A stretch of 64,000 bases of DNA from DATKWD01 sp963704815 (GTDB lineage: Bacteria > Actinomycetota > Acidimicrobiia > Acidimicrobiales > Salinilacustritrichaceae). The translations under genes were made by a program, and so were the position numbers. Below the pieces are notes generated by a model. The model saw only the letters and a program-made list of their open reading frames with translations. It was not told the DNA's origin and made no database searches. Within the stretch, counting starts at the first letter, position 1, and each line of letters opens with the position of its first letter. Shown here in pieces: positions 8,803 through 18,132 of this stretch. Location: assembly GCA_963704815.1 (NCBI GenBank), contig CAVPHU010000001.1, positions 62,001-126,000 of the forward strand, written 5' to 3'.

Positions 8803-9462
8803 TCAGTCGTCCCTTGGAATCCAGAAGTCGACGACGACGGCGCCTTCGACGGCCAGCGGGAACGCCGGTACCCCGTCGATGAGCGACGTCCGGGGTGAGG
8901 TGTAGACACTCACCCGGAGCTCGGCCGGCCCCTTCCGGGCGAGGCCCTCGGCTTCGGCCCAGGTGATCTCGTAGTCCAGATCGGTCAGGGCACCGGTCAG
9001 GCCGTCGATGAGGTCCTCTTCGGAGATCATCGAGCCGGTGAGGGCGACGCGGTCCACGGCCGCCGGCCGTGGTGCGGCGTCGGGGTGGGGAACCAGATCG
9101 TGGGGCAACGCGATGCCCTGGACGGCATCGAGCACGGTGGCCGGTCGGCCCGGGGAAGCCGGGGGAGGCGGGGCAGCTGGTTCGATCGGTGGGGTCGGGT
9201 CGCGGTTCACCTCGGGTGCGGGCCGGGTCGGGGGGTGCGGAACCGGCTCGGCCGCCGCCGGCGGCGGGTCCGAGACCGTGGGTGCTGGGCGAGTCGGGCG
9301 GAGCGTGGCGTCCGAGCTCAACGAGTCGTTGGTCGCCCGGCCCTCCTCGGCCTCGCGGCGTCGCCGGTGCACCCGCACTCGCCACATGACGAACACGCCG
9401 TAGCTGATGAGCACCACCAACGCAGCCGAGAACGTGATGGCTCTGATCACATCGGCATCCAT
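8803..9462 (-). CDS. Hypothetical membrane-anchored protein
   Basis: I do not recognise a family. The 219-residue product starts with one hydrophobic helix (about residues 8-25, AALVVLISYGVFVMW), followed by a basic stretch, then a long Pro/Ala-rich linker to about residue 125, then a compact domain of about 85 residues ending VVDFWIPRDD. The topology suggests a single-pass protein with a soluble C-terminal domain. It is divergent from rarA and converges on the PduO gene. The start is set by a -10 box six bases upstream. Confidence 0.75.
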   Translation of the reverse strand: MDADVIRAITFSAALVVLISYGVFVMWRVRVHRRRREAEEGRATNDSLSSDATLRPTRPAPTVSDPPPAAAEPVPHPPTRPAPEVNRDPTPPIEPAAPPPPASPGRPATVLDAVQGIALPHDLVPHPDAAPRPAAVDRVALTGSMISEEDLIDGLTGALTDLDYEITWAEAEGLARKGPAELRVSVYTSPRTSLIDGVPAFPLAVEGAVVVDFWIPRDD

Positions 9463-9468
9463 GTCGAA

Positions 9469-9474
9469 AAGGTA
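9469..9474 (-). promoter_or_regulatory. Probable -10 box of leaderless promoter
   Basis: On the minus strand TACCTT ends 6 bases before the ATG at 9462, with no ribosome-binding site in between. The divergent rarA start is 55 bases away. Confidence 0.5.
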
Positions 9475-9523
9475 CCGGCCCGTCCTGTTGCGTTCGATGA
9501 CCGACCAGGCGACAGGATGGAGC

Positions 9524-10873
9524 GTGCCCGACGACCTGTTCGCCAGCGCCGCCCAGGAGGCGTTGGCCGACCAGCAGCCGCTCGCGGCGCGGTTGCGGCC
9601 CCGGTCGCTCGACGAGATCGTGGGCCAGGACCACCTGCTGGGCGAGGGGATGCCCCTCAGGGTCCTCATCGAAGGCGACCGGCTGAACTCGGTGCTGCTC
9701 TGGGGTCCGCCGGGCACGGGGAAGACCACCCTTGCCAAGACGATCGCTCTGCACACCTCCAAGGCGTTCGAGCAGCTCTCGGCGACGTCGGCGTCGATCA
9801 AGGACGTGCGGGAGGTCGCGGCCAGGGCCGAGGCGCGCCTGGGGGAGCGGCAACAGGGCACGATCCTGTTCCTCGACGAAGTCCACCGGTTCAACAAGGC
9901 CCAGCAGGACGGCCTGCTGCCGTCGGTCGAGTCGGGCCTCATCGTCCTGATCGGCGCCACCACCGAGAACCCGTACTTCGAGGTGAATGCTCCACTGCGG
10001 TCCCGGTCGACCCTCTTCCGGCTCCGACCGCTCGACGGCGACGCGGTGCGTGAGCTGATCGCGAGCGGCATGGCTCACGAGGGCGCAACGGCCGACGCCG
10101 ATGCCATCGACCACCTCGCCGAGCGAGCGACCGGAGACGGCCGCGCCGCCCTGACCAGCCTCGAGGTGGCCATCGAACTGGCGCGGGCACGCGAGCAGCC
10201 GCCCGAAGTGACCCTCGCCGACGCCGAAGCGGCCCTGGGGACCAACGCGCTTCGCTACGGACGCGACGACCACTACGACGTGGTGAGCGCGTTCATCAAG
10301 TCGATCCGGGGCTCGGACCCCGACGCCGGGCTCTACTGGCTCGCCCGGATGCTCGAGGCGGGTGAGGACGCACGGTTCATCGCACGCCGGCTGGTGATCC
10401 TGGCCAGCGAGGACATCGGCATGGCCGATCCGATGGCGCTCGTCGTCGCCGACGCGGCCGCCCGGGCCGTCGAGTTCGTCGGGCTCCCCGAGGCGCAGTT
10501 GAACCTCGCCCAGGCGGTGGTGCACCTGGCGACGGCGCCGAAGTCGAATCGGGCTGCGAGCGGCTTGTGGCGTGCGCTCGAGGACGCTCGGTCGGCGCCG
10601 TCGGGTGAGGTGCCGATCCATCTGCGCGACGGGCACTATCAGGGCGCCGCCGGCCTCGGTCACGGGGTCGGCTATCGCTATCCCCACGACGACGCTCGAG
10701 GGTGGGTTCCCCAGGAGCATCGACCAGCCGAGGTCGCCGATCGGGCCTACTACGAACCGTCCCCTCACGGGTTCGAACGGGAGATCAGGTCCCGGATGGG
10801 CGCCCATCGAGACGACACGACCGATGATGACGGAGAGACCGATGATCGCGCCGACGGAGCCGACCATGCATGA
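9524..10873 (+). CDS. rarA: Replication-associated recombination protein A (RarA/MgsA AAA+ ATPase)
   Basis: RarA is an AAA+ ATPase, related to clamp loaders, that acts at stalled replication forks. Seen are Walker A GPPGTGKTT (about residue 65), Walker B ILFLDEVHRFN, sensor region ATTENPYFEVN, and the C-terminal oligomerisation region starting around HYDVVSAFIKSIRGSD. Start GTG 9524 gives the standard N-terminus (DDLFASAAQEAL); an in-frame ATG at 9407 would add a long unsupported extension. The product is 449 residues. It often neighbours alaS in this group, as it does here. Confidence 0.93.
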   Translation: MPDDLFASAAQEALADQQPLAARLRPRSLDEIVGQDHLLGEGMPLRVLIEGDRLNSVLLWGPPGTGKTTLAKTIALHTSKAFEQLSATSASIKDVREVAARAEARLGERQQGTILFLDEVHRFNKAQQDGLLPSVESGLIVLIGATTENPYFEVNAPLRSRSTLFRLRPLDGDAVRELIASGMAHEGATADADAIDHLAERATGDGRAALTSLEVAIELARAREQPPEVTLADAEAALGTNALRYGRDDHYDVVSAFIKSIRGSDPDAGLYWLARMLEAGEDARFIARRLVILASEDIGMADPMALVVADAAARAVEFVGLPEAQLNLAQAVVHLATAPKSNRAASGLWRALEDARSAPSGEVPIHLRDGHYQGAAGLGHGVGYRYPHDDARGWVPQEHRPAEVADRAYYEPSPHGFEREIRSRMGAHRDDTTDDDGETDDRADGADHA

Positions 10874-10876
10874 CGG

Positions 10877-10901
10877 CCCGGCGCGCTGACGTGCGGGTTT
10901 T
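10877..10901 (+). terminator. Intrinsic terminator after rarA
   Basis: Four bases after the rarA stop, CCC-GCGCG (with one bulged G) pairs with CGTGC-GGG around a CTGA loop, and the stem is followed directly by TTTT at 10898-10901. It lies between convergent genes. Confidence 0.6.
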
Positions 10902-12407
10902 CACCGACGGAGGTCGGGGTCGACCTGGGTGGCCCGCGTCCGCAGGGTGAAGATGCTGTCGCCGCTGAGGACGCCACCACGGCCGAGCAGCCGCCCCTGC
11001 TCCCAGTTCGAGAGCCCGAGTTCGGGACGGTCGAATGCATACTGGCCGTCGACCCACCGGGTCATGCCGTTGCCGACGAACGGCGAGTCGATCGAGTCGT
11101 AGAACCGTGTCTGCGCATCGACGTCGCCACCGACCAGGCTCGCCGCGAACCGTGGGCTCTGTTCGTTGAACAGGGCGACGGCGTCCTCGACAGAGTCGAC
11201 CACGCACATGGTCACCTCGGGTGAGTTCTCCCACTCCCACTCGTGACCCAGCCGGTCGCGTTCGATGAGCTCGGTCCGTGGCTCGGTGCTGGTGCCGTCG
11301 GCCCGGTCGATCGGCGCCGGCGCGAACCATGGGTCGGGGACGATCGCCTCGTCTCCGCAGGTGATGTGGAGCTTGGTGACCGTGTTGCGGTGCGTGCCGG
11401 CTCGTTCGAGCAGCGTCGAGCACCGAGCCGATCTGTGCGTCGGCGGCCTCGCGGACGAGGCAGAGGGTGTTGAGGGTGTTGCACACCTTGCGGTCGAGCG
11501 AGTGTTCGATGGCCGCACCGAGCCACGCGGGGTCGGCGGTGGGATGGGCGACGATCCAGGCCCCGCCGGTCCCGTGGAGGCTCACCGCGATTCCCGACTG
11601 GGCGGCGACCGTGCCGAGCTGTTCGACCGCCGGACCCGAGCCGCGTGCGACCGCCAGGGCCAGGCGCCGGTCGGTGAACAGCGCGTAGCCGCTCGATCGA
11701 GTGGCCGCGTCGACGAGCGCAAGTGCACCTGACGGGAGGCCTGCGTCGCGCAGCGCGGGTTCGACCAGGTGGGTGACGATGGCCCGGGCCGTCCGGAGGG
11801 CGTCGGACCCGATGCGGAACACGACGGTGTTGCCCGTCCGAAGAAGCCCGGCTGCGTCGGCGAACACGTTCGGACGCCCTTCGAAGACGAACCCCACCAC
11901 GCCGAGGCCGGCTCTGATCTGCTCGACCGACCAGCCGTCGTGGTCGATCCGCTCGACGACCGCGCCGAGGCCCGACGGCCGGGCTGCCCACGCTCGCAGG
12001 CCGGTCGCCATGTCGGTCCGCATGGAGTCGGTCAGCGCGAGGCGCGTGGTCGAGCGCCCGCGCGAGCGTGCCTCCGCGACATCGGCTGCGTTGGCCTCGG
12101 CCACGGGTGCGAACGCCGAGTCGTCCATCAGGCCGCCCACGAACACGTCGAAGAACGAGCTCACCGCATCGTCGCTGACCGATCCCATCTCGGCGAACGC
12201 GCGGGTGGCCGCGTCGACCGCGTCAGTCGCCGCCACGAGGTCGGCCGAAGGGATGTGCAGCAGGGCGCCGGTCGATTGCACGACCACGAGGTGGTCGCCG
12301 GACTCGAACGCGGCCGCGAGCTCGTCGGACACCTCGGTGACCCGGTCGCCGCCGTAGGGAATCCGCATACCGACTTCGAGCGAGGTCAACGGGGTCATCG
12401 GCTCCAT
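10901..12407 (-). CDS. proA: ProA-like glutamate-5-semialdehyde dehydrogenase, frameshifted
   Basis: ProA reduces glutamyl-5-phosphate to the semialdehyde in proline synthesis. The first part carries GFVFEGRPNVFADAAGLL and the catalytic cysteine region DRKVCNTLNTLC. The second, in another frame, carries WEWENSPEVTMCVVD and the C-terminal FVGNGMTRWVDGQYAFDRPELGLS. The frame changes near 11415-11430, equivalent to one extra base, and coding character continues cleanly on both sides. The protein is longer and more diverged than usual ProA, with about 90 extra N-terminal residues, so the exact substrate is uncertain. The start may be 12407 or 12398. No other proline gene is adjacent. Confidence 0.7.
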
Positions 12408-12423
12408 GTTGTCGCCCGGCACG

Positions 12424-13812
12424 TCAGCTGGCGAGTTCGACCAGCGCGTCGATGCCCCGGGCGAAGCCATCGGTCACGAGCCACGGGTCGGGCACCATCT
12501 CCCGGCAGGCGATCACCGCCGCATCGAGATTGCCCATGTTCGAGATGACCGTGAGGTTCATGCCGGCCCCCTCGATGAGCGGGCCGAGCGGATAGACGCC
12601 CTTCACGGTCGCCCCCGCCGAATAGAGCGGCACCGGCGGCCCGGGAACGTTCGACACGACGAGGTTGTGGACCGGCCGGTGCCGGTCGGCCAGCGAGAGT
12701 TGGCTGTAGCTCCGCATGGCCAGGGTGAACAGGCCGGGGGTCATGACCTCGGCCCAGTCCTGTAGAGCATCGGCTCCGAGGGCGGCGTGCAGTTCCTTGG
12801 CCGCCGTCGTCGCCGCCACGATGTCGTCGAGTTGATCGAGCGGATCCTCGAGCTGCACGGGAAGCGAGACGAACATCGACGAGATGCGGTTGTTGACCTC
12901 GCCCACCTCCTCGGCCGTCCGGACCGACACCGGGCAGCTCGCGACCAGCGGCGCCTCGACCGGTTGGCCGTGGGCGAGCAGGTAGGCGCGGAGGGTCTGC
13001 GTGGTCGCGGCCAGGACGACATCGTTGATCTTGCACCCGAACGCGTTCTTGACCGCCTTCACGTCGGCGAGGGAACTCCGGCTGAACGCCACCGACCGCT
13101 GGGCCGTGAGCGCACCGTTCCAGGGTGTCTGGGGTGCGGTGAACGGAAGGACGGCTGCGTCGTTGCCGATGCGGCCGATGACCTCGGTCAGCGTTCCGAG
13201 GGTCTTGGTCACCTGCCGGAGCATGCGGGCGGGGTTGGCTGCCTGACTCGCGAGGCCCTCGGTGACGAGCGCGACCTCCGACGGCACCTCGTCGGGAACC
13301 CACGGCTCCGCAGGTGGCTCGACCTCGGCCGGTTCGCGCTCGAGGTCGAAGAGATGGACCATCAGGTCCGCGCCCGACACGCCGTCGATGGCGGCATGGT
13401 GCATCTTGGTCACGAGGGCGACGTCGCCGTCGTCGAGACCCTCGACGAGGACCAGTTCCCACAGGGGCCGCGACCGATCGAGTGGCCGGCCGGCGAACTC
13501 GGCAACGAAGGTCTCGAGCGCCCGCTGGTCGGCAGGGGAGGGCAGCGCGACCCGGAGGAGGTGGTTGTCGATGTCGAAGTCGGGGTCTTCGATCCATCGG
13601 GGATGATCGAGGCCGAGCGGCACCTCGACGAGCCGCCGCCGGAAGGGAGGCATCAGATGGATACGGGATTCGATGAGCTCACGCACGGTGTCCAGCCCGT
13701 AGCCGGCCGGTGCCGTCGAAGGGTCGAGCACGAGCGCCCCCACGACGTGCATGTGGGTGGTGGGCGTCTCCATGTAGAAGAACGAAGCGTCCATCCCGCG
13801 CAGTCGCTGCAT
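12424..13812 (-). CDS. Wax ester synthase/diacylglycerol acyltransferase (WS/DGAT family)
   Basis: Enzymes of this family move acyl groups from acyl-CoA to alcohols or diacylglycerol, forming storage lipids. The 462-residue protein begins MQRLRGMDASFFYMET, contains the active-site motif HHAAIDGVSG (HHxxxDG, about residue 130), and ends with the conserved segment NLVVSNVPGPPVPLYSAGA. Start ATG 13812 fits both the family N-terminus and a -10 box 8 bases upstream. It is followed by the ProA-like gene after 16 bases. The exact acceptor is not predictable. Confidence 0.9.
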   Translation of the reverse strand: MQRLRGMDASFFYMETPTTHMHVVGALVLDPSTAPAGYGLDTVRELIESRIHLMPPFRRRLVEVPLGLDHPRWIEDPDFDIDNHLLRVALPSPADQRALETFVAEFAGRPLDRSRPLWELVLVEGLDDGDVALVTKMHHAAIDGVSGADLMVHLFDLEREPAEVEPPAEPWVPDEVPSEVALVTEGLASQAANPARMLRQVTKTLGTLTEVIGRIGNDAAVLPFTAPQTPWNGALTAQRSVAFSRSSLADVKAVKNAFGCKINDVVLAATTQTLRAYLLAHGQPVEAPLVASCPVSVRTAEEVGEVNNRISSMFVSLPVQLEDPLDQLDDIVAATTAAKELHAALGADALQDWAEVMTPGLFTLAMRSYSQLSLADRHRPVHNLVVSNVPGPPVPLYSAGATVKGVYPLGPLIEGAGMNLTVISNMGNLDAAVIACREMVPDPWLVTDGFARGIDALVELAS

Positions 13813-13820
13813 CGCGGCAG

Positions 13821-13866
13821 ACCCTACCGATCGGCTGCTCGATCGTGCGCGGTGCACCGGTAGGCT
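13821..13866. promoter_or_regulatory. Divergent pair of -10 boxes, WS/DGAT and alaS
   Basis: On the minus strand TAGGGT (13826-13821) ends 8 bases before the acyltransferase ATG. On the plus strand TAGGCT (13861-13866) ends 11 bases before the alaS ATG. Neither gene has a Shine-Dalgarno motif, consistent with leaderless or near-leaderless mRNAs. Confidence 0.5.
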
Positions 13867-13877
13867 CCCCGCCCGTC

Positions 13878-16445
13878 ATGGAGGCATCCGAGCTCCGTCG
13901 AATCTGGACCGACTTCTTCGTCGCCCGTGGGCACACGAACGTGCCTTCGGCCGGTCTGATTCCGCATCACCCGTCGGCCCCGATGTTCGTCAACTCGGGG
14001 ATGATGCCGTTCGTGCCGTACTTCCTCGGGGAGGAAACGCCGCCCTACACCCCACGGCGGGCCACGTCGGTCCAGAAGTGCGTCCGGCTGGGCGGCAAGC
14101 ACAACGACCTCGACGACATCGGGCGGAGCCTGCGCCACCTCAGTTTCTTCGAGATGCTCGGGAACTTCAGCTTCGGCGACTACTTCAAGGAGGAGGCGAT
14201 CCCCTGGGCCTACGAGTTCGTGACCGAGGTGCTCGGCATCGACGCCGACCGGGTGTGGGTCACCGTCCACACCTCCGACGACGAGGCCGAGGACATCTGG
14301 GCCGATGCCGTCGGCTTCCCCCGCGGCCGGATCCAGCGCCTCGACAAGGACAACTTCTGGGAGATGGGCGACACCGGTCCGTGCGGGCCGTCGTCCGAGC
14401 TGTTCTTCGATTTCGGTGCGGAGCACGGGCCCGACGGCGGTCCGGCCAACCCCGAGGCCGACCGACGGTACGTCGAGTTCTGGAACCTGGTGTTCCCGCA
14501 GTACTTCCGCGGAGCCGACGGCGAGCTCACCGATCTCGAAGCGCCTGGGATCGACACCGGCGCCGGCTTCGAGCGGATCCTCGGTGTCCTCGCCGACTCT
14601 CCGTCGCTCTACGTGGCCGACTCGGTGTCGCGCCTGGTCGACACCGCCCAGTCCGTCACGGGCGCAACGATGGGGGTCGACGACCGCACCGACATCGCCC
14701 TCCGGCTGCTCGCCGATCACACCCGGACGATGGCCTTCCTCGTGAGCGACGGCGTGGTGCCGTCGAACGAGGATCGCGGCTACGTCCTGCGTCGGGTCAT
14801 CCGCCGTGCGGTCCGGTTCGCCTACCTCCTGGGCGTCACCAAGGTCGTCACCGTGCCCCTCGTCGAGTCGTGCATCGAGATCATGGGCGACGCGTATCCG
14901 GACCTCAGGGACAACCGCGATCTCGTGCTCGGCATCTGCTCACGTGAGGAGGAGAAGTTCCGCCAGACGTTGAAGACGGGGGTGACGATCCTCGACGAGA
15001 AGCTCGGGGCGCTCGACCAAGGCGAGCCGCTTCCGGGCGCCGACGCGTTCCTCCTCCACGACACCTACGGCTTCCCCCTCGAGGTCACCGAGGAGATCGT
15101 CGCCGATCGCGGCACCTCGGTCGATGTCGAGGGCTTCCGCACCGAGATGGCGGCGCAGCGCGACCGGGCCCGGGCTGCCGGCAAGGGCGCCGGCGTCGCC
15201 ACGGGCGACGAGGTCGAGGCGTTCCAGGCGATCCTGGCCGAGCATGGCCCGACCGAGTTCACGGGCCGGGACGAGGCGAGCTCCGAGGCCGTCGTCCTGG
15301 GCATGGTGGGCGAGGTCGTCGTCCTCGATCGCACACCCTTCTATGCCGAATCGGGCGGGCAGGTGGGTGACTCCGGGACGCTCTCGTCCGTTGACGCCAC
15401 GGTCGAGGTCGTCGACACCACCAACGTGCTCCCGGGGCTGCACGGCCATCGGGTCGTCGGCGGTTCCTTCGAGGTGGGGACGACGGTCCGGGCCACCATC
15501 GACGAGGAGCGCCGCGCCCGGATCCGCCGCAACCACACCGGGACCCACGTCCTGCACTGGGCGCTCCGTGAGGTGCTCGGCGAGCACGTCAAGCAACAGG
15601 GATCGCTGGTCGACGACACCCGCCTCCGGTTCGACTTCAGCCATTTCGACCCGGTCACCGACGACGAGATCGTCCAGATCGAGGATCTGGCCAACCGGCT
15701 GATCCTCGACAACGTGCCCGTTCGCCACTACGAGACGTCGAAGGACGAGGCGACCCAGCTGGGTGCCATCGCGTTCTTCGGCGACAAGTACGGCGACCGG
15801 GTTCGAGTGCTCGAGGCGGGCCCATCGGTCGAGTTCTGCGGCGGGACCCACGTGTCGGCGACCGGCGACATCGGCCCGGTGAAGATCACCAGCGAGTCGT
15901 CGATCGGGTCGAATCTCCGCCGGATCGAGGCGGTCACCGGCACCGGCCCGATCGAACGACTTCGCAACGCCGAAGCCGAGCTGGCAGCGGTTGCCGAGGC
16001 GGTCGGCGTGCCCATCGGCGAGGTGACCGACGCCGCCCGTCGGCGGGTCGAGGAGATCAAGGAGCTTCGGAGCGAGATCAAGCAGCTGCGACAGCAGCAG
16101 TCGCTCGGCAAGGCATCCGACCTGGCCGCAGAGGCCGTCGACGGTGTGCTCGTGACCCGGATCGACGGCATCGACCGCGGTGCCCTGCGCGACCTGGCGG
16201 TCGCGATCCGCGACAAGGGCGTCGATCTCGTCGTGATCGGTTCCGAGCCCGATGGCGGCGGGGCAGCACTGGTGGCCGCGGCACGACCTGAGTCCGGGCT
16301 GGACGCCGGGGCACTCATCGCTCCGGCCGGCGCGCTCATCGGTGGTGGCGGCCGGCCCGCTCCGGACCTGTCCCTGCTGGGCGGCAAGAACGCGGCAGGC
16401 ATCGACGACGCGTTGGAGCTCGTGCGCAACGCCCTCGCCGGCTGA
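13878..16445 (+). CDS. alaS: Alanine--tRNA ligase
   Basis: AlaRS charges tRNA-Ala and edits mischarged Ser/Gly. The 855-residue protein starts MEASELRRIWTDFFVARGHT, with class II motifs around FVNSGMMPFVPYF and GAGFERILGVLAD. The editing domain carries the zinc ligands RNHTGTHVLHWALR and FCGGTHVSATGDIG, and a C-terminal DHHA1 domain ends the protein. The ATG was chosen by the conserved N-terminus. The next genes, ruvX and mltG, follow closely, a well-known alaS-ruvX-mltG-aroE order. Confidence 0.96.
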   Translation: MEASELRRIWTDFFVARGHTNVPSAGLIPHHPSAPMFVNSGMMPFVPYFLGEETPPYTPRRATSVQKCVRLGGKHNDLDDIGRSLRHLSFFEMLGNFSFGDYFKEEAIPWAYEFVTEVLGIDADRVWVTVHTSDDEAEDIWADAVGFPRGRIQRLDKDNFWEMGDTGPCGPSSELFFDFGAEHGPDGGPANPEADRRYVEFWNLVFPQYFRGADGELTDLEAPGIDTGAGFERILGVLADSPSLYVADSVSRLVDTAQSVTGATMGVDDRTDIALRLLADHTRTMAFLVSDGVVPSNEDRGYVLRRVIRRAVRFAYLLGVTKVVTVPLVESCIEIMGDAYPDLRDNRDLVLGICSREEEKFRQTLKTGVTILDEKLGALDQGEPLPGADAFLLHDTYGFPLEVTEEIVADRGTSVDVEGFRTEMAAQRDRARAAGKGAGVATGDEVEAFQAILAEHGPTEFTGRDEASSEAVVLGMVGEVVVLDRTPFYAESGGQVGDSGTLSSVDATVEVVDTTNVLPGLHGHRVVGGSFEVGTTVRATIDEERRARIRRNHTGTHVLHWALREVLGEHVKQQGSLVDDTRLRFDFSHFDPVTDDEIVQIEDLANRLILDNVPVRHYETSKDEATQLGAIAFFGDKYGDRVRVLEAGPSVEFCGGTHVSATGDIGPVKITSESSIGSNLRRIEAVTGTGPIERLRNAEAELAAVAEAVGVPIGEVTDAARRRVEEIKELRSEIKQLRQQQSLGKASDLAAEAVDGVLVTRIDGIDRGALRDLAVAIRDKGVDLVVIGSEPDGGGAALVAAARPESGLDAGALIAPAGALIGGGGRPAPDLSLLGGKNAAGIDDALELVRNALAG

Positions 16446-16452
16446 CCTGCCG

Positions 16453-16881
16453 ATGCCCCGTGCCATCGGCCTCGATCTCGGCTCGCGACGCATCGGGGTC
16501 GCCCTGTGCGACAGCGAGGGTCGGGTGGCCACGCCCTACGAGGTCATCGCCCGCAGCCGCGATCGCGCGGGCGACCATCGTCGCATTCGCGAGCTCTACG
16601 ACGAGGCCGAAGCCGAGCTGATCGTCGTCGGGCTCCCGCTGTCGCTGGACGGCTCGATCGGTCCGGCCGCCGTCCGAGCGATGGCCGAGGTCGACGAGCT
16701 GCGGCGGAATCTCGGTGTTCGTGTTGAGACGCAGGACGAACGGCTGAGTACGGTCGCGGCCGAACGGGCCCTCCTCGCCCAGCAGCTCGACGCCAAGCAA
16801 CGACGCAAGGTCGTCGACAAGGTGGCGGCTGCGGTGATTCTCCAGTCCTGGCTCGACACCCCACGCGACCCATCCCCATGA
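16453..16881 (+). CDS. ruvX: Putative pre-16S rRNA nuclease (RuvX/YqgF)
   Basis: YqgF/RuvX is an RNase H-fold nuclease linked to 16S rRNA 5'-end maturation. The 142-residue protein opens with the catalytic strand RAIGLDLGSRRIGVALCD, contains IVVGLPLSLDGSIG, and has the DERLSTVAAE and KVVDKVAAAVILQ motifs in the expected order. It starts 7 bases after alaS and its stop overlaps mltG as ATGA, so it is translated within the same operon. Confidence 0.93.
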   Translation: MPRAIGLDLGSRRIGVALCDSEGRVATPYEVIARSRDRAGDHRRIRELYDEAEAELIVVGLPLSLDGSIGPAAVRAMAEVDELRRNLGVRVETQDERLSTVAAERALLAQQLDAKQRRKVVDKVAAAVILQSWLDTPRDPSP

Positions 16882-18132
16882 ACGATCCCGCCGAACCAAC
16901 TCGCCGCATCGATCCCGTCGAGCCCGATCCGTTCGCGCCCGACCACGAGTACGACCACGAGTACGACCACGAGTACGGCTACGACGACGACCACGAGTAC
17001 GAGGACGAGTTCGGCCACGACGACGACCACGAGTACGACGACCACGAGTACGACGACCACGAGTACGCCACGATCCGCGAGCATCGCGGGGGCTGCGCAC
17101 GGTGGCTCGCCGTGGTGGCGATCGTCGTGGGCCTGGCGGTCGCCGGCGCCGGCTACGGGTGGTTCTGGTATCAGGGCCAGGTCGACCCGTCGGGTGAGGA
17201 GGGCCCGCCGGTGGCCCTGGTGGTGCCGGCCGGAGCCACCTCCGACGACATCGGCTCGATCCTCGCCGAGAACGACGTCATCTCGAGTGCACGGGTGTGG
17301 GGTTGGTATCTCCGCTTCAACGGTGGCGGGCCGTTCCAGGCCGGCGAGTACACGTTGCCGACCAACGCCGCGATGGGCGATGTCGTCACCCTGCTCGAAG
17401 CGGGCCCGGCGCCACCCGAGACCGACGGATTCACGATCCCCGAGGCGTTCACGGTCCCGGAGGTCACCCAGCGGCTCGCCGATCCTGAGCTCGGGATCGA
17501 GCGCTGGTCGGTCGAGACGCTCGACCAGCTGTTGGCAGCGGGAGCGATCACCAGCCGAACCAAGCCGGCCGACGAGACGTCGATGGAAGGTCTGCTTTTC
17601 CCCGACACCTACCAGGTCGACGACGAGGAGACCGAGCAGGAGGTGCTCCAACGGTTGGCCGACCAGATGGACGACGTGCTCGACGAGCTCGATGCGGACG
17701 CGTTGGGGGCGACGTTCGGCCTGTCCCGCTACGAGGTGGTGATCCTGGCGTCGCTCATCGAGGAGGAGGCGAAGGTGCCGGGCGACCGGGCGAAGATCAG
17801 CCGGGTCATCCACAATCGGATCGAGCAGGGGATCCCGTTGGGGATCGACGCCACGTCGCGCTACGAAGCCATCCTGGCCGGTCGCGATCCGCAGCGATCT
17901 CGACTTCTCGAGCGACTCGCCCTACAACACCCGCCGTCAGCTCGGCCTGCCGCCGACCCCGATCGCCGCACCCGGGCGCGACGCCATCGCTGCTGCTCTG
18001 AACCCCGAGCCCGGCCCGTGGACGTTCTATGTCCTGATGGACCAAGAGGGCAATCACTTCTTCACCGACAGCAACCAGGAGTTCCTCCGGGCCAAGGAAG
18101 CCTGTCGGGTGCAGGGTCTCGGCTGCGGATGA
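16878..18132 (+). CDS. mltG: Endolytic murein transglycosylase MltG, frameshifted
   Basis: MltG cleaves nascent peptidoglycan glycan strands at the outer face of the membrane. A cytoplasmic tail of about 70 residues is built of DHEY-like repeats and is followed by one membrane helix (WLAVVAIVVGLAVAGAGYGWFW), a LysM-like region and the YceG catalytic domain with the Glu-rich SLIEEEAKVPGDRAKIS site. After GIDATSRYEAILAGRDP the frame shifts near 17894 by the equivalent of one extra base; the next frame gives SDLDFSDSPYNTRRQLGLPP and ends at 18132. That stop overlaps aroE as ATGA, which supports the corrected reading. Confidence 0.85.
16944..17068 (+). repeat. GACCACGAGTAC repeats encoding DHEY in MltG
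   Basis: Near-identical 12-bp units recur in frame, with variants GACGACGAC and GAGTTC between them. They give a tail rich in Asp, His, Glu and Tyr that lies before the membrane helix and so should be cytoplasmic. Confidence 0.75.
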
